Assembly (NCBI RefSeq): GCF_025398155.2
Contig: NZ_CP104562.2
Coordinates: forward strand, 2,976,001-3,040,000
Length of the DNA: 64,000 nucleotides
Source of the DNA: Roseateles amylovorans
GTDB lineage: Bacteria > Pseudomonadota > Gammaproteobacteria > Burkholderiales > Burkholderiaceae_C
Reading direction: 5' to 3'
A model generated the notes under the pieces. The model saw only the letters and a program-made list of their open reading frames with translations. It was not told the DNA's origin and did not search any database. A program made the position numbers and the translations under genes. Below, piece by piece: positions 52,701 through 57,644 of the stretch. The stretch's first letter is position 1, and each line of letters starts with the position of its first letter.

Positions 52701-54771
52701 GACAGCCGGCAAGCTGGCGCAAGGCTGGGATGGGCAGAAGCTGGCCGAGCAGGTGAAGGTGAATGCGCAGATCGTGTCGGAGTTTGGGGCGCAGGCGGCG
52801 AAGGAGGTGGGGGATTTTGCAGGCGACAAGGCCAAGAACCTACGCACCCAAGCGGAGGCCGCCAGAGCGGCTGGAGAGAGCAAAGCTGCTGATGAGCTTA
52901 GCGCCGAGGCCAGCCGTTGGGACGAAGGCGGCGACTACCGTGTGGCGCTACATGCGGCCGTTGGTGCGGTCACCGGCGGTGTGGGCGGCGCGCTGGGGGC
53001 AGCTTCCAGCGCCAAGTTGGCTGGTGAATTGGGGAAAGTTCAAACCAGCTTGAAAGCTTCATTGGAAGAGGCCGGGCTCACGGGCAAGAACGGAGTGAAT
53101 GAATGGGCTGCGGGTCTCTCGAAGCTCGCGGCGGCGGCCTTGGCCACTGGCATCAGCGCCGCTGTAGGCGGAGGTGTTGACGGCGCTGTGGCTGGATTGA
53201 ACCAGGATTACAACAATCGTCAGTTGCACCCCGATCAGACCGCGCTGGTGAAGGAACAGGCCAAAAAGCTTGCCGGGATGCGGGGGCTGAGTGAAGTGGA
53301 GTGGGAACAGCGGCTGACTCAGCAACTGCTCTTCCAAAACGACAGCGCCTACCAGACAGCCTTTGGGAACCTGACCAACGACCCGCTCGCCGAGCAGATC
53401 CTGGCCGGTATGTCGCGTGAATCTGGCGTGAGCATGGACGCTCGCGGCACCGCCGCGTTCTTCGACCACACCGTCAACACCGAGTTCCTCAACGAGACCA
53501 GCGACAGCTACAAGCTCGTGGGCCAGGTGCCCTCGGGTGGTATTGAACAGGCCGACGGTACTTGGCTCGCGGTACGGCCTTCGACAACACCATGGTCCGA
53601 TGGAGCAAAGCGGACCACCCAGTTCCCAGTGCCAGGGTGCGAATCGCCCGCCGGACCTTGCACTTATCTGTTCATCGATGGCAGCGACGTGGCGTATATG
53701 CGAGTGCCACAGCGCGATGGCACGTTCCAAGTCGTCGAGGTTCACCCTGACCAGCAGACGACGCTTGTGGCACTGACGGCGAAGTACTACGGGCAAGGCG
53801 CCTTGGCCGCGCCGGGCAAGCTTGTGGATGCGGGCTGGGCGTTGGGCAGCGAAAGCGTTTCCATCTACAAGGACATGCTGACCGTGCCTGGAGGGTACGC
53901 AAGACAGGTCATCAACAACTACCTGAATTCAGGCGCCTTGAGCGGCGACGGGCCGAGCTTCGATTCCAAGACCTTCCAGTGGCTATCCGACGGAAAGTTC
54001 ATGGACATCACCGGCGCAGATGTCCGGACGGCGCTGATGAACATCTCGCCGGTTGGAAACATGCTGAACCACTTGGAAAAGGTGAGTTCGAACGATCCGG
54101 AGAAGGTCAAGGAGGCGGGGACCGAAGGTGGGTTCGCAGTGGCCGGCTTCGTGGTTGGGAATACCCTGGAAGTGGGCGTGGGCGTTGGGAAGAAGCTGGC
54201 GAGTGAGGCGGCCTCCGAAATCGAGGCTAAAGCGCTTGCGAGGATTTCACAGAATGCTCAGCGTGATGGAGGTGTTGAGCCGTATGCTAAACCTGCTAAC
54301 GCGGACGCTGAGTTGGCCTTGCGTAATAAGGTTTCATTAGATGAACAAAATGGCACAAGCAATCCGCATTACATTGAAAAACATGGGGTATATACAAAGC
54401 TGTCGGATCAGTACGATCGAGCGATGAATGGTACTAATCCGCAAACCGGACAGCCGGGTAGGCCGGTAAACGCTTCCAAATTCTTTAATTCTGTCGATAT
54501 GGATCAAGCGATAAAGCAGGCGGAAGAAAAATACGCCGCCAATCCTGCAGCTTTTCCCAACCGCCAAGTTGTGGTTGATTTTGGAAGGCCTGTTGGCGAA
54601 GGTTATTTGGCAAATACGCCAAGCAATCAAGCTAGAGGTGTCGCCGGAGAGTACAGATGGACCGAGAGTGTTGTAGTGAGCATTGATAAAGCTACCGGAA
54701 AGGCTTATACATCGTTCCCCGAGCTCAAATCCGGTGTGAAGATGCCAGATCCGAAAGGAATTCGACCTTGA
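40777..54771 (+). CDS. cdiA: Giant filamentous haemagglutinin / CdiA-type contact-dependent inhibition protein
   Basis: A two-partner-secreted surface filament carrying a C-terminal toxin, 4664 residues. The start at 40777 begins the extended signal peptide region (MNRLQYRIVFNQQRGQLMAV) with a later hydrophobic core. The TPS secretion domain (~85-330) includes NTYSQFDVNPSGVILNN and NPAGIVVDGAGFIN. FHA repeats follow to ~2750, including four ~360-residue superrepeats. A CdiA-conserved segment, LIETDPRFSNYRDWLSSDY (~3045), precedes the second FHA block (~3150-4000). The pretoxin region with LNQDYNNRQLHPDQ (~4138) precedes a final module (~4490-4664) of distinctly lower GC containing HYIEKHGVYTKL (~4531), the presumed toxin. 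No FhaC/CdiB transporter is in the window. The immunity gene overlaps the stop. A c-di-GMP riboswitch precedes the gene. Confidence 0.9.
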   Translation: MNRLQYRIVFNQQRGQLMAVAETVRSQGKGAAGESDGPSRRALTSEASVPAVSRGPPALLGLVAAMAMSMALTAALTLSPDAQAQIKPDATAPKNQQPTVLTAPNGTPLVNIQTPSAAGVSRNTYSQFDVNPSGVILNNSRGETSTQLGGWVQGNPWLAKGEARVILNEVNSSNPSQLKGFVEVGGRRAEVVIANPAGIVVDGAGFINASSATLTTGTARWGADGSLTGFGVQGGLIRIDGQGLDASQTDYTALLARAVEINAGLWAKDVRIGTGTQVMGANLNAGGEALAPTGERPRYALDSTALGGIYAQRITLVGTEDGLGVRQAGQLIAGQLTLNAQGWLDNTGTVYAQDAAPANGEAALTVRMSQGVRNAGWLAAKGSATLSGGQLQGEAGSVTAAGLNDDGTLTAGAGNLTLTAEGLSRQAGQVLAGAALQASGDSFDATGAQFQAARIQLSAAALRADNAQLFSTGTLDLRSGGLLSTQGASLVGQQLLIAATDLDNTRGEWLHLGSEALSVSVSGNLMTDGGRIASNGREFVLSAGQLSGVQARLEHYGSGAMRLSAVDADLRGAALSTNGALEVSAGRLQLDSADVLGRSVQLQSEGALSLRQAVVRSSGATSLSADSLDNRGGQVLADAGLAVQVRSSIQNDGGQLQAAQGGLSLSGQGALSNRAGMIAARDAVSIQAASLSQEHGGLVSGQDVQLRLQGGLVQDSEGKGAAGASSIVAARDLTVDARTVNSQGALRAGTSATLATVDSATFGGSVYGGASLRATSGTDLSITGLFGSQGDASAQAGRALRASSTSTMAAGLLTDGRIAERGTLTVVANEAAVQGQVLAADAALSAQQLDLSRSQISVGHGVTLQSTQFLITEGATLRSGSLLLQATDWRNAGGTVAVSGDGAWTVALAGQLDNRGGVIQTNSRAASVSAQSLDNTGGVLSTSGAAMRVQTGQLQNQDGLLSAGGLLDLNAQSLFNRDGQVTARSMQIQAMTLDNAGAGVIAATAGTLRLDGVQLTNAGSIQANGDLLVRTTGVLDNSGLMRAQGQQQGQAPAQLQVQAATLRHSGTMASQGALSVDATRIYSSGTLAAGLLADNTIGAQGDLTLHATQALQHSGAALAGGRLTLDGETVDLRGTQLQAAQLTIGARTGELQLSRTTIATAGLLALSSQSTLHTEDAKLSGSDVTITATDWRNAGGEIAQTSAAGRLDIQVAGLLDNAAGQIQANATNAAVRAQTLDNAQGAIVHAGTGHLAVDATTLNGASGSLLTNGALTLTVTGAADFSQAKTQGQRVSVTAGSLNHQGGELIGVSGLEVSVANAVNNVGGLLQSGGDVQLQAGVLENGNGQIDGASVHLAGGSVNNGAQGLIAARQGLSVDVAQLANAGSLQAGAAMALSATGAVTNSGQVYAQGPLSVHAGTTLTHTGTLAALGAVELQADRIASSGLIAAGLKSDSTWASTGDLTLRATDSLQHSGQLTAAGRLSATAGSLQLQDSRVLAQQIDLIARNALGAQNSQSAQTSELRLDRAQVVTAGTLTLDSAGGLTTSGATLSGSTVQLRATDWTHIGGQLAQTSATGSLGATLQGRIDNTDGVIAANAQDLTLRATELVNTRGNLTHAGSGALHVEVGDLSGAQGQVLSAGALALDVVGNALLNGSKTQAATVTLNAGSLQHQAGQLISVGDARLQITGSADNTGGVLHSSADLHLQAGALDNRDGQIGARAIELTTTTFSNGGQGLVSAQGALTLTSGELANAGTLQSVGAVGLTVTGNAQNSGLIYTQGIGSVQVGGTLQHTGTVAAQGALTVEVDALSGTGTLVAGLKPDNTLAASGDLTVRAQQALQNSGSMLAAGAMTLSGASLQLQDSRLQSAQATLTASGGTLQLDRAVLASAGALALTSAQGVLVTDGAQLSGSSVDIRAQDWRNVGGGVTQTGSTGAFTAVVGGTLNNRSGQIQATGATLSLDAQALDNTLGRLAQAATGTTTLRVGTLQGHAGQVLTNGQLTLRATGAVDLSQAQTQASGVTLTASSLNHQGAQLLSTGTTTIDVTGQINNSAGTVASAGTLDVHGGSLVNASNGLLQGDGVTTLRVDGTLDNQGGKLRAGGDLALTAGRIDNRSGWAGADGALTVQSTAELLNSSGSLMSQRAMTIDASAIGNQLGRIGSLQSAVTLRSGGAIDNTQGRVQAAQGLSVTGSGVTNQQGELSGTVLTLDTRGLALNNRDGQMLASQSLSSVSGAFDNAGGLVQSLGDLTLRTQGGALSNARSATGAVAGTPTGIHARGNLTLNAGALVNEAGISAAGSAQIDASQLTNRAELSAGTGLTATVAGTLDNEGGRLIGSQKLDATAQQVLNQRGLIYGGQTLTLRGGTRIDNSNTSGTGQGLQGGNVSLIATQLDNRAGQVLASGDLALTVGQSLDNANGQLGAVGRQTIGDGGAASASALALNNASGRIWSGAAMGVGVRELTGGVAGQISSGGSLSLTLAGDFTYGAGSQLQSSGNTVLTVSGAFTNQGTLRSGGTLSIGASSIDNQASGELSGTVTLLNASGTLTNRGLIDGDAVGLTADRLLNLGSGRIYGGDIVLTAGQLVNDKEGGAAAVIAARNTLDVQLSRDLINRNGALMYADGGMRLVADSLLNENATIESSQWLEISTRNGLINRTVYDGLSTGEGTGLGNLASKSFISSGGDMLIHAGSVLNSGATIEARGDLSMTSGTIQNLNPYLMWARGVGPADTIILDYRSKSGGLSFLIPRSAVLALNGRTPEQAIEDFRQADPQIVFVLGYELAAGTATAEVTQSAAGRIIVGGTLSVTGGAITNDMSQVIGADGVAIIGSAVENVTRTVRVTDPSNGTQRDLVLTLPTTATSYAPAGVTPSVRTSSGAVSTGGAAASQQAKGSSAVNASGGGGLGALFTRMPSQVNAANGASANTAVNIAWRAGGKPSAQAVSPAQSGQAGVSASASQQSGRAGLIAMLREASAAVVSADADGRAKAAAVAQAVSTGGATTAQDRPGTGRLVTLNSANATFNGKPLAHSVGVSLTLPTNSLFKLHSEPTSRYLIETDPRFSNYRDWLSSDYLLQQLAVDPATTQKRLGDGFYEQRLVREQIGQLTGTTFLEGYADDEAMYRALLSNGASFAKAHELRPGIALTAEQMTQLTTDLVWLVEQTVTLADGTTQRVLVPQVYLVPRDGDLLPSGALIAGNRVEMALSGDFNNTGSVRGGDVAITAQNIANTGDMRGTSLALSARDDLRSVGGTLSARGDMALTAGRDIVMETTTASGRTQRGNVTTKATILDQVASLSAGGVMVVQAGRDVSLQATQITQGQDGKGTDGGVVIQAGRDLTLSTVQIASSRDEIKNATNFKKESLTQDVGTTVQGEGVVVLKAGQDLTATAAALKSSDAGVTLAAGRDVSLLAGEANQVIEQMTQKTKKSVVKKKTTTTYNKSDETTAIGTTVSGDTVDVLAGQDLKLVAANVVSDTGTALQAGRDISIEGATNTLETEQFKKTVKSGLMSGGGIGFSIGKQSLAQTTKTTQETNSGSTVASVGGDVSIVAGNAYRQVGSDIAAPGGDVSIQGKSIDVLESRNQQAQDTQTKFKQSGVTVSLSIPGVSTAMEAVKAGEHVTQTEDDRMKALAAATAISKAMQAQKEIANFEQLSSEAQKQSIRFNISVGSSKSTTQQSSQSNQAAGSSILAGDKLSLVATGGDQSSNVTVRGGSLSGQEVLIKADNAINLVAATNTSEQHSGNKSSSASVGVGFQLGAFNRVGFTASGSVTKGNSDGVDKSFTATELKGGTSVTLQSGGDTTLQGAVVTAPTVKAQVGGDLQIESLQDTAKFDSKSSTVGGSVTVGYGAGGSANYSKSKVDADYAAVGAQAGIRAGDGGFQVEVKGNTDLKGGAITSSQAAIDAGKNSLSTGTLTTSDIDNRSQYSASAVTVSAGTSGGMAGAYKASGDERSTTKSTISSGVTTITSGDAQSQAALDKLDRGATNDATAGKLAQGWDGQKLAEQVKVNAQIVSEFGAQAAKEVGDFAGDKAKNLRTQAEAARAAGESKAADELSAEASRWDEGGDYRVALHAAVGAVTGGVGGALGAASSAKLAGELGKVQTSLKASLEEAGLTGKNGVNEWAAGLSKLAAAALATGISAAVGGGVDGAVAGLNQDYNNRQLHPDQTALVKEQAKKLAGMRGLSEVEWEQRLTQQLLFQNDSAYQTAFGNLTNDPLAEQILAGMSRESGVSMDARGTAAFFDHTVNTEFLNETSDSYKLVGQVPSGGIEQADGTWLAVRPSTTPWSDGAKRTTQFPVPGCESPAGPCTYLFIDGSDVAYMRVPQRDGTFQVVEVHPDQQTTLVALTAKYYGQGALAAPGKLVDAGWALGSESVSIYKDMLTVPGGYARQVINNYLNSGALSGDGPSFDSKTFQWLSDGKFMDITGADVRTALMNISPVGNMLNHLEKVSSNDPEKVKEAGTEGGFAVAGFVVGNTLEVGVGVGKKLASEAASEIEAKALARISQNAQRDGGVEPYAKPANADAELALRNKVSLDEQNGTSNPHYIEKHGVYTKLSDQYDRAMNGTNPQTGQPGRPVNASKFFNSVDMDQAIKQAEEKYAANPAAFPNRQVVVDFGRPVGEGYLANTPSNQARGVAGEYRWTESVVVSIDKATGKAYTSFPELKSGVKMPDPKGIRP
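43200..47010 (+). repeat. Four ~1.1-kb superrepeats inside the adhesin gene
   Basis: Copies start near 43201, 44038, 45109 and 46216, each opening with an (A/V)AGL-x-(D/S)-(G/N/S) and (G/T)-L-T-(L/V) pattern and each containing a (A/R)(T/Q)DW(R/T)(N/H)-x-GG landmark (near 43432, 44338, 45448, 46525). The repeats differ in sequence but keep the same order of elements. Confidence 0.75.
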
Positions 54772-55262
54772 AGCAAATTTCACTTTGTCATGCTGAATTA
54801 ATCATGTTTCCATTCTGCGAAGAAGAAGCTGCGCACTACGGCTACGACAAGGAATTTTTCTCGTTAAATCTTTTGGATACAAGTCAGGCCGAGTTTGCCA
54901 TTAGGAAATGGTTGCTCCCTGAAGTAAAAAACTGGACCGCACAAGGTTGTGAGCTGAGGCGAGAGGCCGCAAGGGTTTGTATATCCCAGGCCGTTGCATT
55001 CAGCGACTTTTGGCTTCCTGGAATTAACGATCGATGGAAGTTGACTGGAGATTTAGAAGAGTTTTCGGTTAATATTTCAGCATTCCAGAAGCTGGTTTGG
55101 AAAAATTTGTTCTTAGAAAATTATACGGCGATGCCGCTTGAAATTTACGTCCGGCGGATTGATAAAGGATTCGAGCGATTCCCGGATTTTCCCGATTTAT
55201 GGACTGATCCAATATACTCGGAATGGCCTGTCAACTTTAATTCCGGCAATCTTCTTAAATAG
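54768..55262 (+). CDS. cdiI: Candidate CdiI immunity protein
   Basis: Expected to bind and neutralise the toxin domain of the adjacent CdiA. 164 residues, no signal peptide or membrane segment, acidic and tryptophan-rich (IRKWLLPEVKNW, SDFWLPGINDRW, DLWTDPIYSEWP). The TTG at 54768 overlaps the cdiA stop as TTGA; an ATG at 54804 is the alternative start. It shares the low GC of the toxin module, as usual for exchanged CDI pairs. A degenerate second copy is at 56863-57346. Assignment rests on position and the duplication, not on a recognised immunity family. Confidence 0.75.
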   Translation: MKQISLCHAELIMFPFCEEEAAHYGYDKEFFSLNLLDTSQAEFAIRKWLLPEVKNWTAQGCELRREAARVCISQAVAFSDFWLPGINDRWKLTGDLEEFSVNISAFQKLVWKNLFLENYTAMPLEIYVRRIDKGFERFPDFPDLWTDPIYSEWPVNFNSGNLLK

Positions 55263-55380
55263 ATTATTGGCTTTTCGTAGTTTATCATCCCGATTCGCTG
55301 ATTTGCAGCCGTGCTCGCCCATGCCGTGCACGAATATTATTGTTCTCAAATGCGTGACATTTTATTGACAAGCGAATCCA

Positions 55381-56193
55381 ATGCCTCCAGTAGTTGAGGC
55401 TGATGTAGGTATGCAATCAGTTCGTATTTCAATCATCGGTCAAGTTGACTCATCAAAATGGGCCATCGGGGAAGCTCTCCTTCGCATGATGGGGTCGGCA
55501 GATTCGCGGTTGTTCCCAGAGAGAATTGGCAATTCCGAACCATTACAGAATATTTTCTCGGGAATATCTTCCGCCGAAAAATACTGGGCACCAGAGGTGA
55601 AAATTTGCTCCTCAGGAGTTTCCTTTGTTGCAAAGTCTAATGTTTTATGGGTGCGAAGTAAAGCAATTAAAGGACGAGGGCATATGACGCATCGCTCGGT
55701 AAATGTCCAAGGAAAAGTAAATCCAGCATGGTTATTGCTGGAGTATAAATATGACCCACGAGTGAATTGGTTTCGTCTATTTAAGGAGAGTTGTAATCTG
55801 CTGCAGGCGACCTACGGAACACTTCATCTTTTCACAGGTAAAGAAACTTCCGAAGGAGTATTTGGCCAAGACGCTGATTTGTCATTCGCAACAAGTGACT
55901 TCATAGATGGCCTCCCCCCAATCGGGCTGGAGAAACGTGGACTTGCAAACATTGCCTGGGCGAACTACTTTGGCCCTGAATTGGTTGCAGAAATTGATCG
56001 CACAGCGCTGCAACTGAACGGATTCCCTGTTGAGGAGCAGGAGCACGATGCATGTGTGTTTTGCGTCACCAAAAAGATTGGGGATGTTATAGATGACTTC
56101 GAGACATTCTCTTCCCGGCGAAATCGGTTGAAGACTCTCTTTAGAAGCGGCCTCTTCAGGATTGGCAAAGAACCACGCGAGAATCAATTTTAA
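55381..56193 (+). CDS. Unknown low-GC protein, possible immunity protein
   Basis: 270 residues with no signal peptide or membrane helix. The segment VNPAWLLLEYKYDPRVNWFR (~121-140) and the later GLANIAWANYFGPELVAEID (~189-208) followed by a conserved-looking DVIDDFETFSSRRNRLKTLF recall immunity proteins of polymorphic toxin systems (Imm52-like, an impression only). The ATG at 55381 lacks a clear ribosome site; ATG 55411 is possible. It sits between the intact immunity gene and the decayed duplicate, so it may be a leftover immunity gene of a displaced toxin. Confidence 0.5.
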   Translation: MPPVVEADVGMQSVRISIIGQVDSSKWAIGEALLRMMGSADSRLFPERIGNSEPLQNIFSGISSAEKYWAPEVKICSSGVSFVAKSNVLWVRSKAIKGRGHMTHRSVNVQGKVNPAWLLLEYKYDPRVNWFRLFKESCNLLQATYGTLHLFTGKETSEGVFGQDADLSFATSDFIDGLPPIGLEKRGLANIAWANYFGPELVAEIDRTALQLNGFPVEEQEHDACVFCVTKKIGDVIDDFETFSSRRNRLKTLFRSGLFRIGKEPRENQF

Positions 56194-56866
56194 GGAATTT
56201 TGCTCGGTATACAATTTCTCATCTTTCCTTATTGCTTATGTTCTTGCTAATTTCCTTGAATTCGTTGAGTCTAACGGATTTGGCCTCGATGGCGTGATCA
56301 CGGTGCAGTACAACCGGAATTTGCCGCTACAAGCGGTACAGATCCAGCAAGGTGGCTTTCAACCAAATTTTCCTCTGGATAAGTGGCGGCTATTTATTGG
56401 AATTCTGGAAAAGATGACGGCCAGCTTTTATTTGTTGTCTTCAAAATATGATCCTAAGCAGCACGCCGCTTTCGGCGCAGCTGTATCTTTCGTCATCGAC
56501 GGTGCTGATGGCTACTTCAAAACAGGAATGGTTATGGATCACATGACTAGATTGCTTAAGCATGGAGTTACTTTTGACACGGAGCAACGTACAGAAATTG
56601 GGGCCTGGGCAAAGCGTTCAATAGTCACATCAGAGGTCACAGGTGACGTAAGAGAAGGCAGCTACTTTGCTTGGGCTGATCCGAGAGAATGGAATTTTCC
56701 TTTGCCTTTGGTGATATACCAGAAGGAAGACTTCTCAAGAATGTTTTTTGATTGCTGCGAGATATATTTGGCTAGTCATTCTGAGCGCAGGGAGGAGTTC
56801 ATTGCGGCCATGCGCGCAAATGGATACGTCGTAAAGAGGCCAAGCCCAAAGCAAATACGACATTGA
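56162..56866 (+). CDS. Unknown low-GC ORF with a toxin-like tail
   Basis: A 234-residue frame opening at a TTG inside the previous gene (32-bp overlap); the true start may be a later GTG at the VITVQYNRN segment. No domain is recognised. Its last codons, encoding KRPSPKQIRH, resemble the end of CdiA (KMPDPKGIRP), and the similarity runs across the stop at DNA level into the decayed immunity copy. The ORF may therefore be a composite of an old immunity-type gene and a relic toxin tail. Confidence 0.45.
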   Translation: MAKNHARINFKEFCSVYNFSSFLIAYVLANFLEFVESNGFGLDGVITVQYNRNLPLQAVQIQQGGFQPNFPLDKWRLFIGILEKMTASFYLLSSKYDPKQHAAFGAAVSFVIDGADGYFKTGMVMDHMTRLLKHGVTFDTEQRTEIGAWAKRSIVTSEVTGDVREGSYFAWADPREWNFPLPLVIYQKEDFSRMFFDCCEIYLASHSERREEFIAAMRANGYVVKRPSPKQIRH

Positions 56867-57346
56867 AGCATATTTCACCTTGCCATGCTCAATTAATCAC
56901 GTTTCAATTCGCTGAAGAGAGCGGCGCACTATCGCTACAACGAAGAGTTTTTATTGGATTTTTTGAAAGCCAGCCAAGCCCAGTTTGCCGTTAGGAAATG
57001 GTTACTTCCTGAAGGAGAGAAATGGAGCGATCGAGATCGCGAGCTGAGGCGAGAAACCTGAAGGTCTGTCGATCCCCGCGAGTTGCCGTTGGCGACTTCT
57101 GGCTTCCTGGAATTATCGGCCGATGGAGATTTGATGGGGAAGTCTGAGAGTTATCCATCAGTATGTTGCGATTCCAAGAGCAGGTTTGTGAGAGACCGTT
57201 TTTCGAAACTTGCATTGCGCAGTCGCTCGGCCTTTAAGTGCGTCGAATTGATAAAGGATTTGAGCGTTTTTCAGATTTTCCTAGTCTTTGCGCTGATGGT
57301 ATATCCTTGGAATGGCTTGCAGTTTAATTTCGGGAAATTGCTCGAA
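56863..57346 (+). pseudogene. Decayed duplicate of the CdiI immunity gene
   Basis: DNA similarity to the intact gene at 54768-55262 is clear along nearly its whole length. Matches include the TTGAAGCA start overlap, a shared CATGCT-AATTAATCA stretch, GCCNTTAGGAAATGGTT, GAGCTGAGGCGAGA, CTTCTGGCTTCCTGGAAT and ATTGATAAAGGATTNGAGCG. A one-base frameshift occurs near 56920 and an in-frame TGA follows after GAGCTGAGGCGAGA, with further decay afterwards. The relic starts in the same stop-overlapping position behind the 234-residue ORF as the intact copy does behind cdiA. Confidence 0.85.
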
Positions 57347-57520
57347 TATATTATTAACATTGCCAGCTGCCGCATGCGTTATTTTTTCGAGCAAATTATT
57401 TGTCTACCTCTGGCGAATCCTGCGCCGAACCGGGCGCCTCTCCAGGTCCCCAGACCTGCAGACGAAAGCCCAGCGGCTGAGAAGGCAAAGATCGAAGCCC
57501 CTTGGCGATGGCCACCCCGC

Positions 57521-57545
57521 GCAGGACCGACACTGGGTCGGTCCT
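57521..57545. terminator. Perfect 10-bp stem-loop past the dehydratase gene
   Basis: CAGGACCGAC (57521-57530) and GTCGGTCCTG (57536-57545) form a perfect stem with a 5-nt loop, 100 bp beyond the minus-strand dehydratase stop. No T-tract on either strand. Confidence 0.4.
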
Positions 57546-57571
57546 GGCGCTTGATCCCTGCGATTCGTTCG

Positions 57572-57616
57572 ATTGGTGCAGTTGGTGCGGTTGGTGCAAT
57601 CGGTGCGACCAGTGCG
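57572..57616. repeat. 9-bp tandem repeat (GTTGGTGCG-type) x5
   Basis: Five units, ATTGGTGCA, GTTGGTGCG, GTTGGTGCA, ATCGGTGCG, ACCAGTGCG, just past the minus-strand dehydratase stop. The pattern continues weakly to about 57660. Confidence 0.75.
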
Positions 57617-57644
57617 ACCCCCGCAATCGGTCCGACGCGCCCGA

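Larger units (their letters stand above)
57347..57644. other. Intergenic region with a 9-bp tandem repeat
   Basis: About 300 bp where GC rises from the low-GC CDI tail back to the genome level (around 57410). It contains the 9-bp array at 57572-57616. No gene or terminator was identified; a CAGGACCGAC/GTCGGTCCTG inverted repeat (57521-57545) is a candidate terminator stem for the dehydratase gene. Confidence 0.5.
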
